Assembly (NCBI RefSeq): GCF_026153205.1
Contig: NZ_JAPFBW010000005.1
Span: 124,001-188,000, forward strand
DNA: 64,000 nucleotides
Source of the DNA: Aquabacterium sp. A7-Y
GTDB lineage: Bacteria > Pseudomonadota > Gammaproteobacteria > Burkholderiales > Burkholderiaceae_C
Reading direction: 5' to 3'
Both the position numbers and the translations under genes were made by a program. This document shows positions 1-11,480 of this stretch, piece after piece. The notes beneath the pieces were generated by a model that saw nothing but the letters and a program-made list of their open reading frames with translations, had not been told where the DNA came from and searched no databases. The number at the start of each line of letters is the position of its first letter. Position 1 is the first letter of the stretch.

Positions 1-2
1 GC

Positions 3-38
3 GCGGACTCCTACATCGGCGTCGGCGTCTATCGCTGA
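3..38 (+). CDS. 3' end of an unidentified gene (partial)
   Basis: An open frame enters from the left edge and ends [11 protein letters not shown]-stop (TGA at 36-38), followed 12 bases later by a strong terminator hairpin, which supports it being the real end of a gene. The alternating hydrophobic/polar ending could suit a beta-barrel or secreted protein, but eleven residues are too few to name a family. Confidence 0.5.
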   Translation, partial: ADSYIGVGVYR

Positions 39-50
39 ACCGTTGCAGCG

Positions 51-91
51 GCCCGTGTCGCGGCCTGCCGGCCGCCGCACGGGCTTCTTTT
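51..91 (+). terminator. Rho-independent terminator
   Basis: GCCCGTG (51-57) pairs with CACGGGC (78-84), with further GC-rich pairing inside, followed by the T-rich stretch TTCTTTT. It lies just after the stop at 36-38 and before the chemoreceptor at 139, so it ends the upstream transcript. Confidence 0.8.
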
Positions 92-138
92 CGTGCCCGG
101 CTGTGCCTGCCTGCCGGCTTTCCCCTAGAGACCTGTGT

Positions 139-1698
139 ATGAACAAGACCTTGGCCAATCTGCCCATCGGCGTCAAGATCGCCATCGCGCCGCTGCTGGT
201 TGCGCTTTGCCTGCTCGGCGTCAGCCTTCAGAGCTACCTCGGCAACCGCGCCACCGAGGCCGACCTGCAACAGCTGACCCAGAACAGCCTGCCGCGAATC
301 CAGATCGCCAACACCTTGATCAGCCAGGTCGCCTTCGTCGACGGCATGCTGCAGAAAAGCATGCTCTACGAGGAAACCACCCAGTCCAAGCAACAGGTCA
401 AATGGGTCGACGAAGCCATCCGCAAGGAGCTCGGCCTGATCACCACCAATCTCGCCCAGCTCAAGAAACTCGCGGCCTCCGACGCCGCGGCAATGCAGCA
501 GATCACGCAGGCGGAACAGAGCCTGGGCAAGTACCGCAAGGCGGTGGACGACGTGTTCGACATCAAGGCCGCCGGCGTGGCGGCCGCAGCGATGTTCAGC
601 TCGATCGCCGAGCAGCACTTCGAGAGCCTGCGCAAGCAGCTGTCCACGCTGACCCAAGCCGAACTCAAGGCGAGCGAGGTCCAGTCCTCGAACGTCGCGG
701 CCCGCATCCGGGCCACCAATCTCGGCACCGTGATCGCGACGACGATCGCGCTGCTGCTGTCCGCCGGCGCGATCGCGCTGTGCCTGCGGCTGATCCTCAC
801 ACCGCTGAGCCAGGCTGTGGCCGCGGCCAAGCGAGTCGCCTCGGGTGACCTGGTGCACCAGCACCTGGAGGTCCATTCGGATGCCACCGGCCAGGTGCTG
901 GCCGCCCTGAACGATGTCACCGAGAAGCTCAACGGCATCGTCAGCGGCATCCGCCGCGCCTCGACCGAAATCGAGAGCGCCTCCAGCGAAATCGCCAGCG
1001 GCAACCAGGACCTCTCGGACCGCACCGAGCGCACCGCGGCTTCGCTGCAGCAGACCGCCTCGGTGGTCGAGCGCCTGAGCACGACGGTGCAGGACACGGC
1101 CGAGACCTCGCGGCTGGCCAGCCGCCTGGCCGCGGAAGCCTCCGAGGTGGCCGGCGAAGGCGGCTCGGCAGTGGCCGAGGTCACCACCACGATGGCTGCC
1201 ATCAACGAACAGTCGCGCCGCATCGCGGACATCACGGCCGTGATCGATGGCATCGCCTTCCAGACCAACATCCTGGCGCTGAACGCCGCGGTCGAAGCCG
1301 CGCGGGCGGGCGAGCAAGGCCGCGGCTTCGCGGTGGTGGCGCAGGAAGTGCGTTCGCTGGCCCAGCGCTCGGCGACCGCCGCCAAGGAGATCAAGTCGCT
1401 CATCGCCAGCTCGACCGAGCGGGTCGAGGACGGGACCCACAAGGTGCAGCGTGCGGGCGCGACGATGGAGCGTATTGTCCAGTCCATCCGGCAGCTCGCC
1501 GACATGGTCGCCGAGATCTCGACGGCCACCGGCGAACAGGCCGGCAGCATCGAGCAGGTCAACCAGACCGTGAGCGCGATGGAAGCCACCACGCAACAGA
1601 ACGCGGCGCTGGTCGAACAGGCCGCCGCGGCGACGCAATCGCTGCGTCGCCAGGCCGAGGGCCTGGTGCACGCGGTGTCAGCGTTCCGGGTCGCCTGA
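139..1698 (+). CDS. Methyl-accepting chemotaxis protein
   Basis: Inner-membrane chemoreceptor of 519 aa that senses a periplasmic ligand and controls CheA through CheW. The start is the ATG at 139 ([11 protein letters not shown]); an upstream in-frame start at 43 would translate through the preceding terminator. A first TM helix lies near residues 12-32, a four-helix-bundle type periplasmic domain follows to about 190, a second TM near 195-220, then HAMP and a long coiled-coil signalling domain carrying the near-invariant hairpin tip ([20 protein letters not shown]). There is no C-terminal CheR-docking pentapeptide; it ends VSAFRVA. The last 21 bases overlap the convergent PepSY gene. Ligand unknown. 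A second receptor of the same class is at 23761-25362. Confidence 0.93.
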   Translation: MNKTLANLPIGVKIAIAPLLVALCLLGVSLQSYLGNRATEADLQQLTQNSLPRIQIANTLISQVAFVDGMLQKSMLYEETTQSKQQVKWVDEAIRKELGLITTNLAQLKKLAASDAAAMQQITQAEQSLGKYRKAVDDVFDIKAAGVAAAAMFSSIAEQHFESLRKQLSTLTQAELKASEVQSSNVAARIRATNLGTVIATTIALLLSAGAIALCLRLILTPLSQAVAAAKRVASGDLVHQHLEVHSDATGQVLAALNDVTEKLNGIVSGIRRASTEIESASSEIASGNQDLSDRTERTAASLQQTASVVERLSTTVQDTAETSRLASRLAAEASEVAGEGGSAVAEVTTTMAAINEQSRRIADITAVIDGIAFQTNILALNAAVEAARAGEQGRGFAVVAQEVRSLAQRSATAAKEIKSLIASSTERVEDGTHKVQRAGATMERIVQSIRQLADMVAEISTATGEQAGSIEQVNQTVSAMEATTQQNAALVEQAAAATQSLRRQAEGLVHAVSAFRVA

Positions 1699-2790
1699 GG
1701 CTCGCCTCGCCCGCCTCCTGCGCCACCACAGCCACACACCGCTGACGCCGAATCCCGCCAACACCGCCCCGAACACGAAGTTCAGCACCAGCTGCCCGGT
1801 GCCGCCCAGGCGTCCGATGTGCAGCGGATAGATCCACGCATAGCCCCGTGCGCCGGGGTCCAGCTCGCTCCATCGATGGGCCGCCAGGATGCGACCGTCG
1901 TTCGGGTCGAACCACACCGAGCTGAGGCCGTTGGGATGCGGGTCGTCCGGCAGCCGGAAGCGGATGCGCCCTGCCGCACCGGCGCCGGCCGGCCATTGCA
2001 CATAGCCGAGCTGCCCCGCGGGAAAAATCGTGCGCGCCTGCTCGACCACGCGCTCCAGTGAGGCCGTCGTCGCCTTGGCGGCAGGGAGCGGCGGCCGCAC
2101 TGGGGGCGGCTTGAGCGGCACCGCGCCGGCCACCCCCGTCACCCACACCGAGATCGGCCGCCACGCCATGTAGGCACCGGTCAGCACCGACACCAGCACA
2201 CCCAGCCCCAGCACCGCGCCGCCCACGCGATGCAGGTCGAACAGGCTGCGCGTCAGGCCCGCGACGAGCTTGATGCTGAAGGCATGGCGCCACTTCGAGG
2301 GCCACCACAGCACCGCGCCCGTGACCAGCAGCAGTACATAACTCAGCACCGCCAGCGCGAGCAGCGCCCGGCCGGTTTCCTCCATCAGCAAGGTGGCGTG
2401 CAGCTCGAACAGGACGTTGAACAGGCCTTCGTGCTCGCCGCGGCGGCCCAGCTCGGTGCCGCTGGCAGGGTCCAGGTGCAAGGTGCCGCTCCAGGGACCG
2501 CGCACATAGACGTGCAGCGTCTCGCCGGGCTCGCGGGGCGGGCGGAAGGTGAAGCCGGTGCGGGATCCGAACTCGGCGCTCAGCCGTTCGCGCACGGCGT
2601 CCAGCCGAAACACGGCGCCGGGCGGCGCGGCCGGCGCCTGGAACAGTTCCGGGTGCAGCGCCTCGTCCAGCGGCCGGGTCACGGTCAGGGCTGCCCCGGT
2701 CAGTCCCGCCAGCAGCAGGAGCAGCCCCAGGCTCAGCCCGACCCAGCGATGCGCCAGCAGCCACAGCCGCCGCGCCTTCAACAGCGCCAC
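1678..2790 (-). CDS. PepSY-associated TM domain protein (iron-uptake linked)
   Basis: 370-aa polytopic inner-membrane protein of the PepSY_TM (PiuB-like) family. The N-terminus ([18 protein letters not shown]) is typical of the family, with TM helices near 14-36, 135-160, 185-208 and 325-352 and a periplasmic PepSY-like region after the first helix. It ends in an Arg-rich cytoplasmic tail. It starts 10 bp after the stop of the siderophore receptor, so the two form an operon, probably under the Fur box at 4986-5004. Family members are often linked to ferric-siderophore reduction or iron release; that role here is inferred from context. The 3' end overlaps the convergent chemoreceptor by 21 bp. 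Confidence 0.88.
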   Translation of the reverse strand: MALLKARRLWLLAHRWVGLSLGLLLLLAGLTGAALTVTRPLDEALHPELFQAPAAPPGAVFRLDAVRERLSAEFGSRTGFTFRPPREPGETLHVYVRGPWSGTLHLDPASGTELGRRGEHEGLFNVLFELHATLLMEETGRALLALAVLSYVLLLVTGAVLWWPSKWRHAFSIKLVAGLTRSLFDLHRVGGAVLGLGVLVSVLTGAYMAWRPISVWVTGVAGAVPLKPPPVRPPLPAAKATTASLERVVEQARTIFPAGQLGYVQWPAGAGAAGRIRFRLPDDPHPNGLSSVWFDPNDGRILAAHRWSELDPGARGYAWIYPLHIGRLGGTGQLVLNFVFGAVLAGFGVSGVWLWWRRRRARRASGDPER

Positions 2791-2800
2791 GGCAGCCGCT

Positions 2801-4975
2801 TCAGAAGTCGAACTTCGCCGCCACGCGCAGGGTGCGCGGCAGGCCGGTGCCCAGCAGGCCGTTGCCGGTGGTGCTCCAGTAGTCGCGGTCGGTGGCGTTG
2901 TCGAGGTTGGCCTGCACGGTCACCGGCAGGTCGTTGAAGCGGGTCGCATACCGGGTGCCGACGCTCAGCGTGGTGTAGCTGCCAATGCGGCCGGTGTTGG
3001 CGTTGTTCACGTAGCGCTTGCCCACGTGGTAAACGCCGGCGTTCACCGACCAGCCCGGCACGGCGGCGACCTTGTGCTCAGCGAACAGGCTGAAGGTGTG
3101 CTTCGGCGTGTTCTCGGGGGTCTTGTCGAGCTCGTTGGCGATGCGCGTCTCGGTGATCTCGGCGTCCAGCAGCTGGGCTGACGCGATGAGGGCCCAGCTG
3201 GGGCTCAGCTCGCCGCTGGCCGACAGTTCGAGGCCGCGATAGCGGCTGCGACCTGCCAGGATCAGCGCCTTCGTGCTCGGGCCGGAGGGCACGCTCGTGG
3301 TCTGCTGACGGTCGATGTCGAACACGGCCGCCTGCAGCAGCAGCTCGCGTGCCACGCGCGCCTTCACGCCCAGCTCCTTCTGCGTGCTCACGGCCGGAGG
3401 CAGGAACTCGCCCTCATTGCTGTAGGCCGGCCGGGTAGGCTGTGGCGTCTCCTCCAGGCCCTTCAGGTAGCTGACATAGAAGGACAGGCTCTCGTTGGCC
3501 TTGAACAGCACCGAGTAGTTCGGGGTCGTGTGGCGGGTCTTGTAGCGAGTAGCAGGCGGATTGGTGGGGCTCACGATCACCGAGTCGTAGCGATAGTCGG
3601 TGTGGCGCAGTCCGGCCAGTACCTGCCAGCGCTCGCTGAGGATCACGCGGTCGGACACGTAGAGGCCGCGATCGACGATCTTGGTGTCGGTGGAGCCGTT
3701 GGAGGCGGGCAGCTCCTGCCGAGGCAGCTCCACGGGGTGGTCGATGTTCTGCCGCGAGATCGTTCCGTTGGGATAGTTCAGCCAATCGTCGTGGCGCCGG
3801 TTGCGGGTGATGCCGGCGGTCAGCTCGTGCGCGATGCTGCCGGTCGAGAAGCGCCCGGCCAGCTCGGCGCGCTGGTTGTTGTTCGTGAAGGTCTGGTCGT
3901 CAGCGAAGGCCTGCGTCACGGTACCCGTGCCGGAGGCCGGATCGGAGAGCGTGAACATCGACAGCCGACGGTCCCGCACCGTGCGCGCCCGGCCCGCCTC
4001 CAGCGTCAGCAGCCAGCTGTCCGACAGCGAGATGTCGGCGCGCAGCAGCGCATTGGTCGCCTCGGCCTTGTAGCGCTGCCACTCGCTGCCCAGGTTCTGC
4101 GTGTTGTCCGGCACGCGGGGCAGCGGCAGCGGCACCAGCCAGGCGGTCGGCTCGCTGACGTTCTTGCGGTAGTGCTCCAGGTCGAACTTCAGCTTCACGG
4201 CCGGCGACACGGTCCAGTCCCAGGCCAGCGAGGCCATCGAGCGCTCGCCGGTCACGTCCTCGATGCCGTTCTCGACCCGGCCGCCCGCCACGTTGACGCG
4301 CAGGCCCATGTCGTCCTCGGTGCCGAAACGCCGCCCGATGTCGGCATGCACATCGGCGCCGCCATGGTTGTTGACCGAGGTCGTCAGGCTCGTGACCGGC
4401 GTCGCGGTGGCCCGCTTGGTGACGTAGTTGACGATGCCCGAGGGCGGCAGGATGCCGTAGTACAGCGAGGACGCGCCCTTGAGCACCTCGACCCGCTCCT
4501 TGTTCTCCAGCGGCACCTCCACCAGGTTGATGACGGGCAGCGAGCCATTGAGCCGGTGGTTGCCGCGGTTCTCGACCAGGATGCCGCGGATGGAGATGTT
4601 GTCGTAGGTCGAGCCGTTGAGCTGCGAGCGCGTCACGCCGGCGGTGTTGCGCAGCGCTTCATAGAGGGTGCGTGCGCCCTGGGCGTCCAGCACTTCGCGG
4701 GTCACGGCGTTGTTGGTCAGCGGCACGTCCAGCGGGTCCTGGTCGCGGAAGGTCCCGACCTGCACGCTGCGGGAGCTGAAGCTGCGCGCGCGCTGCCCAG
4801 AGACCGTCACTTCCTTCAGCGTCGTCGCGGGCTCCGTGGCCGGGGGGGAGCTCTCGGCCTGGGCCGAGACGCCGGTGCAGAACAGGGAGGCCGCAGCAAG
4901 GGAGAGCAGGGAGGGAACGGGAGCACGAAGACCCGGACGGCAAGGGCCGACAACGCGACGCATGAGAGATACCAT
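2801..4975 (-). CDS. TonB-dependent siderophore receptor
   Basis: 724-aa outer-membrane receptor importing a ferric siderophore with TonB-ExbB-ExbD energy. A signal peptide ends near residue 40 (SLFCTGVSAQA). A TonB-box-like KEVTVSGQ is followed by the plug domain (DALGARTLYE-like region, then ERVEVLKG and YYGILPPSGIVNYVTKRA), then a 22-strand-type barrel ending in AAKFDF with the terminal Phe used for outer-membrane insertion. Start at 4975 is preferred over an in-frame ATG at 4963 because it sits closer to the AAAAG ribosome site. A Fur-box-like sequence lies 11-29 bp upstream. It resembles the FhuA/FpvA/FoxA class, but the siderophore cannot be told. Confidence 0.95.
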   Translation of the reverse strand: MVSLMRRVVGPCRPGLRAPVPSLLSLAAASLFCTGVSAQAESSPPATEPATTLKEVTVSGQRARSFSSRSVQVGTFRDQDPLDVPLTNNAVTREVLDAQGARTLYEALRNTAGVTRSQLNGSTYDNISIRGILVENRGNHRLNGSLPVINLVEVPLENKERVEVLKGASSLYYGILPPSGIVNYVTKRATATPVTSLTTSVNNHGGADVHADIGRRFGTEDDMGLRVNVAGGRVENGIEDVTGERSMASLAWDWTVSPAVKLKFDLEHYRKNVSEPTAWLVPLPLPRVPDNTQNLGSEWQRYKAEATNALLRADISLSDSWLLTLEAGRARTVRDRRLSMFTLSDPASGTGTVTQAFADDQTFTNNNQRAELAGRFSTGSIAHELTAGITRNRRHDDWLNYPNGTISRQNIDHPVELPRQELPASNGSTDTKIVDRGLYVSDRVILSERWQVLAGLRHTDYRYDSVIVSPTNPPATRYKTRHTTPNYSVLFKANESLSFYVSYLKGLEETPQPTRPAYSNEGEFLPPAVSTQKELGVKARVARELLLQAAVFDIDRQQTTSVPSGPSTKALILAGRSRYRGLELSASGELSPSWALIASAQLLDAEITETRIANELDKTPENTPKHTFSLFAEHKVAAVPGWSVNAGVYHVGKRYVNNANTGRIGSYTTLSVGTRYATRFNDLPVTVQANLDNATDRDYWSTTGNGLLGTGLPRTLRVAAKFDF

Positions 4976-4985
4976 CTTTTACAGA

Positions 4986-5004
4986 AATGAGAATTGTTCG
5001 CATT
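4986..5004 (-). promoter_or_regulatory. Fur box upstream of the siderophore receptor
   Basis: AATGAGAATTGTTCGCATT closely follows the bacterial iron box pattern AATGAGAATnATTCTCATT, an imperfect palindrome. It ends 11 bp before the receptor start codon, where Fur-Fe2+ would block transcription when iron is plentiful. It also lies upstream of the patatin gene on the other strand, but over 100 bp from its start. Confidence 0.75.
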
Positions 5005-5122
5005 CTAGGCGGTTTTCTTGCCGCTAAGCTCGCGCACCGCTGGAGGCCTGCTTCTTGCTGCCAGCCAGACGACGGCCCTGGCTGCGGGCCGAGATGGCGC
5101 CGTGCGCCGAGGGAGATGGTCG

Positions 5123-6226
5123 ATGAAAGTGGTGGTCCTGTTCCAGGGAGGCGGCTCGCTCGGCGCCTTCGCCTGCGGCGTCTGGAAGGCGCTGGCGCCG
5201 CTGCTGCAGCAGGCCGGCGCCCAGCTGGTCGGCGTCGGTGGCGCTTCGATCGGCGCCGTCAATTCCGCGCTCATCGCGCGCCACCATGCCGACCCCGACC
5301 TGGGTGCCGGCCGGCTCGAGCACTTCTGGCGCGAGCGCATCGCCACGCCGTCCTTGCCGTTTCTCGGCCCCGCGGGCAACGCGGGCGGGCTGTGGCCTTT
5401 CGAGGCCTGGTGGCCCGGCCAGCCCGCGGCGCGCAGCTGGAACGGCGTATTGACCGGGCTGCTGGTCGGCAACCGCGCGCTCTACCGCGCCAACCCGGCC
5501 CACTGGACACCCTGGGCCGCGCTGCAGCGGGTGCACCTGCCATTGCTCGACCGCAGCCGCATGTGGAGCACCTTGCACGAGGTGTTCGGCAGTTACCGCA
5601 GCAACGCGGTGCAAGCGCCCTGGCTCGGCGTGCCGGCGGTCGACGTGCAGGCGGGCGAGCTCAGGCTCTTCGACAGCGACCGCGAGACCGTCACCCCCGC
5701 GCACCTGGCTGCGAGCACCGCCATACCGCTGATGTTCGAGCCGGTCGAGATCGACGGCCGCCTCTACTGGGACGGCGACCTGATCCGCCACTCCATGGTG
5801 CCGCTGGCGCTGCAGGCGCTGCACGCGCACGGCCGGCTGCAGGACGGCGACGATACGCTGCTGGTCAGTGTCGAGCAGGTGGCGCGGCGCGCCGCCGCGC
5901 GGCCGGTGGCCGGGCTGGAGCTGGCCGCCCGGCTGCTCGACCTGCTGCAGCTCGACAAGTTCTCGGCCGCCGAGGCGGCCCACCCGGGGATAGGCCGCGT
6001 GCTGCGCATCCGCCGCGAAGCCTTCCCTCACGACACCATCTCGGGCCACTTCGACTATTCGCCCGAGCGCATCGACGAACTCATTGCGCAGGGCGAACGG
6101 CTCGCGCTGCAGGCGTGGCAGGAGCCCGCTCCCGCCGCGCCCGAAGCCGCGTCCGCCGACCCTGCCGCCACACCGCGGCGCCGCTCCGGCAGCGCCGCCT
6201 CCCCCACCTCTTCTTCCCTGCGCTGA
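5123..6226 (+). CDS. Patatin-like phospholipase
   Basis: 367-aa patatin-family serine hydrolase. The start at 5123 (MKVVVLFQGGG) has GGGAGA 7 bases upstream; the frame stays open back to 5018 but that segment is not patatin-like. All catalytic marks are present: oxyanion loop GGGSLG (9-14), nucleophile GASIG with Ser42, and DGD (217-219) giving the dyad Asp. Family members hydrolyse membrane phospholipids or other lipid esters. There is no signal peptide, so it is cytoplasmic or membrane-peripheral. It ends 8 bp before the RecQ-like helicase gene, indicating co-transcription. The C-terminal 35 residues are Ala/Pro-rich and low complexity. Confidence 0.92.
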   Translation: MKVVVLFQGGGSLGAFACGVWKALAPLLQQAGAQLVGVGGASIGAVNSALIARHHADPDLGAGRLEHFWRERIATPSLPFLGPAGNAGGLWPFEAWWPGQPAARSWNGVLTGLLVGNRALYRANPAHWTPWAALQRVHLPLLDRSRMWSTLHEVFGSYRSNAVQAPWLGVPAVDVQAGELRLFDSDRETVTPAHLAASTAIPLMFEPVEIDGRLYWDGDLIRHSMVPLALQALHAHGRLQDGDDTLLVSVEQVARRAAARPVAGLELAARLLDLLQLDKFSAAEAAHPGIGRVLRIRREAFPHDTISGHFDYSPERIDELIAQGERLALQAWQEPAPAAPEAASADPAATPRRRSGSAASPTSSSLR

Positions 6227-6234
6227 TACTTCTT

Positions 6235-7941
<1,707 letters not shown>

Positions 7942-7947
7942 ACCGGC

Positions 7948-8787
7948 TCAGGCCACCACCGACTCCAGGAACTCCGCCAGCGCCTCGGTCGGGTCCTTGC
8001 GCTCCGAGCCCACCATGCGGATGCCCCACTGCCGCAGCACCGCCGCCTGCACCGGGTTGGGCTGGGCCGAAAAGATGTAGGACGGCGGCTGCGGCACCCC
8101 CGGCACCGCCGCATTCCACATCTGCGAGAGGCGGTAGAACATGTAGCGGATGTTGATGTCGGCAAGGCTGTAGCCGATGAACAGCACCGAGCGGCCCAGC
8201 ACGTCGGCGCGCAGCTTGATGTCCAGCGGCGATTCGAACTCGAGCCGCCGGAAGTAGCTGCTTTCGTCGAGCACGATGGACTCGTCGTTCTCGAAGTCGC
8301 CGTGGAACTTGATGATCTGCGGCACGCCGGGGCGGATGCGCGCCAGGTCGGCGACGCTGACGACCTTGACGTAGTCCTTGCGGTAGTGGTCGAAGGCATT
8401 CTCCAGCCAGCGGTCGTAGTTGGTGGTGTAGATGAGGTCGAAACCGCCGTGCACGATGAGCTTGTGCACCTTGGAGTGTTTCACCGAGATCTTCTCGCCG
8501 TGCCACTGCCGGTCCATCCAGCTGCGCAGCGGCCCGATGCTGCCGTGCTGCAGCCGGAAGTACTCGGCCAGCGCCAGGTAGCTGCCGTACTCGCGGAACT
8601 CGGCCGGCTCGTGGCCCAGCTCCTGCGCCATGTGGTCGATCAGCTCGCTCCACGGCGGCAGGCCGAGCGCGAAGGACACGCCGGCGCCGACGAAGAGGAT
8701 CACGGTGCGCTCGCGGCAGGCCTCGCGCAGTTCCTCGACGTGGCCGGCGGCCATGGTGAGCTGGTTCGCAACCGCCTTCGGGCTCAC
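7948..8787 (-). CDS. SIR2-family NAD-binding protein
   Basis: 279-aa stand-alone SIR2-like (SIR2_2 type) protein. NAD-binding GAGVS (34-38), TTNYD with Asn123, catalytic-type His162 in KFHGD, and FIGYSLAD (203-210) are present, so it is probably active, either as deacylase or, as for many bacterial SIR2-like proteins in anti-phage systems, as NAD+ hydrolase. No zinc-binding cysteines of classical CobB sirtuins are seen. The start is a GTG at 8787 whose bases overlap the cphA stop (GTGA), indicating translational coupling; an ATG at 8754 is the alternative. It is the last gene of the cyanophycin operon and converges on the RecQ-like gene with a 6-bp gap. Its substrate is unknown. Confidence 0.85.
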   Translation of the reverse strand: MSPKAVANQLTMAAGHVEELREACRERTVILFVGAGVSFALGLPPWSELIDHMAQELGHEPAEFREYGSYLALAEYFRLQHGSIGPLRSWMDRQWHGEKISVKHSKVHKLIVHGGFDLIYTTNYDRWLENAFDHYRKDYVKVVSVADLARIRPGVPQIIKFHGDFENDESIVLDESSYFRRLEFESPLDIKLRADVLGRSVLFIGYSLADINIRYMFYRLSQMWNAAVPGVPQPPSYIFSAQPNPVQAAVLRQWGIRMVGSERKDPTEALAEFLESVVA

Positions 8788-11480
8788 ATGGCCAGCGCGT
8801 CAGCCGACCGGCTGTCCTGCCCGCGCTCCGCGAAGCCGGGCCGGCCGGCGTAGGCCCAGGCCGCCTGTGGCAGCTCCAGCACCGGTGCCCCCGCGGCGGC
8901 GACGTGCAGGTCTTCGAGCTCCACCGCGCAGCCGTAGACCAGCAGGTCGCCCGGCCGGCAGCGCTGCAAGGCGCGCCGCAGTGCCTGGCGCACCGGCAGC
9001 ACCGCCTCGGCGACACAGCCGGGCGCCACCTCGCGGGCGCCGGCCAGGATCACCTCGGCCGTCGCCCCGAGCGGGCGGCCGCGGTCCTCGTCGAGCTCGA
9101 ACACCAGCATCTCGTCCAGGTGGCGGGCACAGATGCGTCCCACCTCGAGCAATTCCTCGTCGCGCCGGTCGCCGGGCGCGGAGATGACGCCCACGATACG
9201 CACTGGCCGGAAGTGCCCGGCAGACTGCAGCAGAGCCTCGAAAGCGGCAGGGTTGTGCGCATAGTCGACCACCACCCGCACGCCGGCCACGTCGAAGAGG
9301 TTCATGCGCATCGGGTTGCTGCGCGCCGAGCAGCTGAACTCCCCGAGTGCTCGGGCGATCTGGGCCGGGTGCAGCTTGAGCGCCACCAGCGCGGCCACCG
9401 CGGCAAGCGCGTTGGCGACGTTGTGCGGGGCGCGGCCACCGAAGGTGATGGGCAAGCCGGCCGCCTCCACCACCGGATGGGCCCAGCCGCGGCCCTGCAG
9501 CCAGATGCTGCCCTGGCGCAGCACCACGGCGCGCCCGCCGCCCCTCAGGTGGCGGGCCAGCACCAGGTGGTGAGGGTCCATTGAGTAGTAGATGATCTCG
9601 GCGCCCCGGCGTACGCCCTCCGCCATCGCGACGCAATGCGGGTCTTCGGCATTGAGCACCACCGCGCCGGTGGCCGCGTCGGCCACCACGCTCTTCACAC
9701 GGGCCAGTTCTTCGAGCGTCTCGACGCCGTCCTGCCCCAGGTGGTCGGCCGCGATGTTGAGCACCACGGCCACCTCGCAGCGGTCGAAGCCCAGCCCGCG
9801 CTTGAGGATGCCACCGCGCGCCGTCTCCAGCACCGCCGCGTCCACGTCCGGGTCGCTCAGCACCACCTGCGCCGACCAGTAGCCCGAGCAGTCGCCGTCC
9901 ATGATGCGCTGCCCGTCGATGAAGACGCCCTCGGTGGTGGCGCAGCCGGTGCGCCGGCCGCAACGGCGCAGCACGTGCTCGATCGCGAGCACCGTGGTGG
10001 TCTTGCCGTTGGTCCCGGTCACGGCCACCAGCGGGATGCGGCCGTCGTCGTGCGGACCGAACAGCGAGTCGACGATGGCACGGCCTGCTGCACGCGGCGC
10101 GCCCTCACAGGGCCACTCGTGCATGCGGATGCCGGGCGCCGCGTTGACTTCGATCAGCGCGCCGCCCTGGGCGGCCAGCGGCTGGCCGATGTCGTGGCAC
10201 ACCACGTCGATGCCCGCCACGTCCAGCCCGATGCGACGCGCCGCGCGCAGACACAGGGCCGCGGTGTCGGGATGCAGCCGCTCGGTCACGTCCTCGGCGA
10301 CGCCGCCGGTGGAGAGGTTGGCATTGCCGCGCAGGCAGACCGCCCTGCTCGCCTCGGGCACGCTGTCCAGCGTCAGCCCCTGGGCCGCCAGCGTGTCGAC
10401 GGTGCAGCCGTCCAGCGGCACCTGCGTGAGCGTGCTGCTGTGGCCCTCACCGCGGCGCGGGTCGGCGTTGAGCTGGTCCACCAGGGCCCGGATGCTGTGC
10501 CGGCCGTCGCCGACCACGCTGGGCGGCAGCCGGCGTGCGGCCGCGACCACCCGGCCGCCGACCACCAGCACGCGGTGGTCGTCGCCGGCGACGGTCTGCT
10601 CGACGATCACTTCGCTGTCGCAGGCCCGCGCACGCTCGAAGGCGTGCTGCAGCTGCTCGGGCGTCTCGACATGGGTGGAGACACCCTTGCCCTGGTTGCC
10701 GCCCAGGGGCTTGAGGGTCACGTTGCCGCCCAGGGCATGGGCCGCCTCGGTGGCTTCCTCCAGCGTGCTGACGACACGGCCTCCCGGCACCGGGATGCCG
10801 GCCAGCGACAGCAGGCGCTTGGTCTGTTCCTTGTCGCCGGCGATGTCGACCGCGATCTGGCGCGTCTCGCTGGTCAGGGTCGCGTCGATGCGGCGCTGGC
10901 GGGCGCCCCAGCCGAGCTGGAAGAGCGCCCCGTCCTCGCCGATCGGCAGCACCGGAATGCCGCGCTGCTCGGCCGCCTCGATCACCGCGCGGGTGCTCGG
11001 CCCGGCGGCGTCGCGGTCCTGCAGCTCGCGCAGCTCGCGCAGTGCCGCCTCGACGTCGAAGGGCTGGTCGGCGATGGCCGCCTCGACCAGCTCGACCGCC
11101 AGGTCGAGCGCCCTCAGCGCGACCGATTCGACCCGGTAGGCGCACACCACCCGGTAGTGGCGCGGGCGGCCCGGGATCATGCGGGTGCGGCCGAAGCGCA
11201 TCTCGGGCCCGACCAGCGACTGCAGCTCCAGCTGCACGTGTTCGGTGACGTGACCGATGTAGGTGCCTTCGCGCAGGCGCTCGACGAAGCCGCCCGGGTA
11301 GCCCGGCGAGCAGTAGTGCTGGTGCAGGCTGGGCAGCAGGTCGAGCAGGCGATCGACGAAGCCGGGCAAGGTGTTGGAGTCGACCTCGTCGAGGTCCTCC
11401 AGGTCCAGCACCGCCTCGAGGCAGGGCTTGCGGGCGTGCAGATTGGGTCCGCGCAGGAGTTTGCGTTCGATGATCTTCAT
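8784..11480 (-). CDS. cphA: Cyanophycin synthetase
   Basis: 898-aa enzyme that polymerises aspartate and arginine into the storage polymer cyanophycin with two ATPs per Asp-Arg unit. Three domains in order: an N-terminal domain (1-160) carrying H77-x-x-E80-H81, matching the metallopeptidase-like primer-generating site reported in some CphA1 enzymes; an ATP-grasp domain (about 165-480) that adds Asp to the backbone; and a Mur-ligase-like domain with P-loop GTNGKTTT near 489-496 that adds Arg to the side chain. Length is normal for CphA1. It overlaps cphB by 4 bp at its start and the SIR2 gene at its end. No second cphA2 is adjacent. Confidence 0.96.
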   Translation of the reverse strand: MKIIERKLLRGPNLHARKPCLEAVLDLEDLDEVDSNTLPGFVDRLLDLLPSLHQHYCSPGYPGGFVERLREGTYIGHVTEHVQLELQSLVGPEMRFGRTRMIPGRPRHYRVVCAYRVESVALRALDLAVELVEAAIADQPFDVEAALRELRELQDRDAAGPSTRAVIEAAEQRGIPVLPIGEDGALFQLGWGARQRRIDATLTSETRQIAVDIAGDKEQTKRLLSLAGIPVPGGRVVSTLEEATEAAHALGGNVTLKPLGGNQGKGVSTHVETPEQLQHAFERARACDSEVIVEQTVAGDDHRVLVVGGRVVAAARRLPPSVVGDGRHSIRALVDQLNADPRRGEGHSSTLTQVPLDGCTVDTLAAQGLTLDSVPEASRAVCLRGNANLSTGGVAEDVTERLHPDTAALCLRAARRIGLDVAGIDVVCHDIGQPLAAQGGALIEVNAAPGIRMHEWPCEGAPRAAGRAIVDSLFGPHDDGRIPLVAVTGTNGKTTTVLAIEHVLRRCGRRTGCATTEGVFIDGQRIMDGDCSGYWSAQVVLSDPDVDAAVLETARGGILKRGLGFDRCEVAVVLNIAADHLGQDGVETLEELARVKSVVADAATGAVVLNAEDPHCVAMAEGVRRGAEIIYYSMDPHHLVLARHLRGGGRAVVLRQGSIWLQGRGWAHPVVEAAGLPITFGGRAPHNVANALAAVAALVALKLHPAQIARALGEFSCSARSNPMRMNLFDVAGVRVVVDYAHNPAAFEALLQSAGHFRPVRIVGVISAPGDRRDEELLEVGRICARHLDEMLVFELDEDRGRPLGATAEVILAGAREVAPGCVAEAVLPVRQALRRALQRCRPGDLLVYGCAVELEDLHVAAAGAPVLELPQAAWAYAGRPGFAERGQDSRSADALAM

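Noticed and set aside
4987-6234. Long open frame upstream of the RecQ-like start
   Set aside because: It overlaps the patatin gene in another frame with Arg/Ala-rich composition; the true helicase starts at 6235, where family sequence begins.
8779-8790. ATG overlapping the end of cphA as start of the SIR2 gene
   Set aside because: The ATG there is in the cphA frame (its last codon). The SIR2 frame begins with the overlapping GTG at 8787 or the ATG at 8754.
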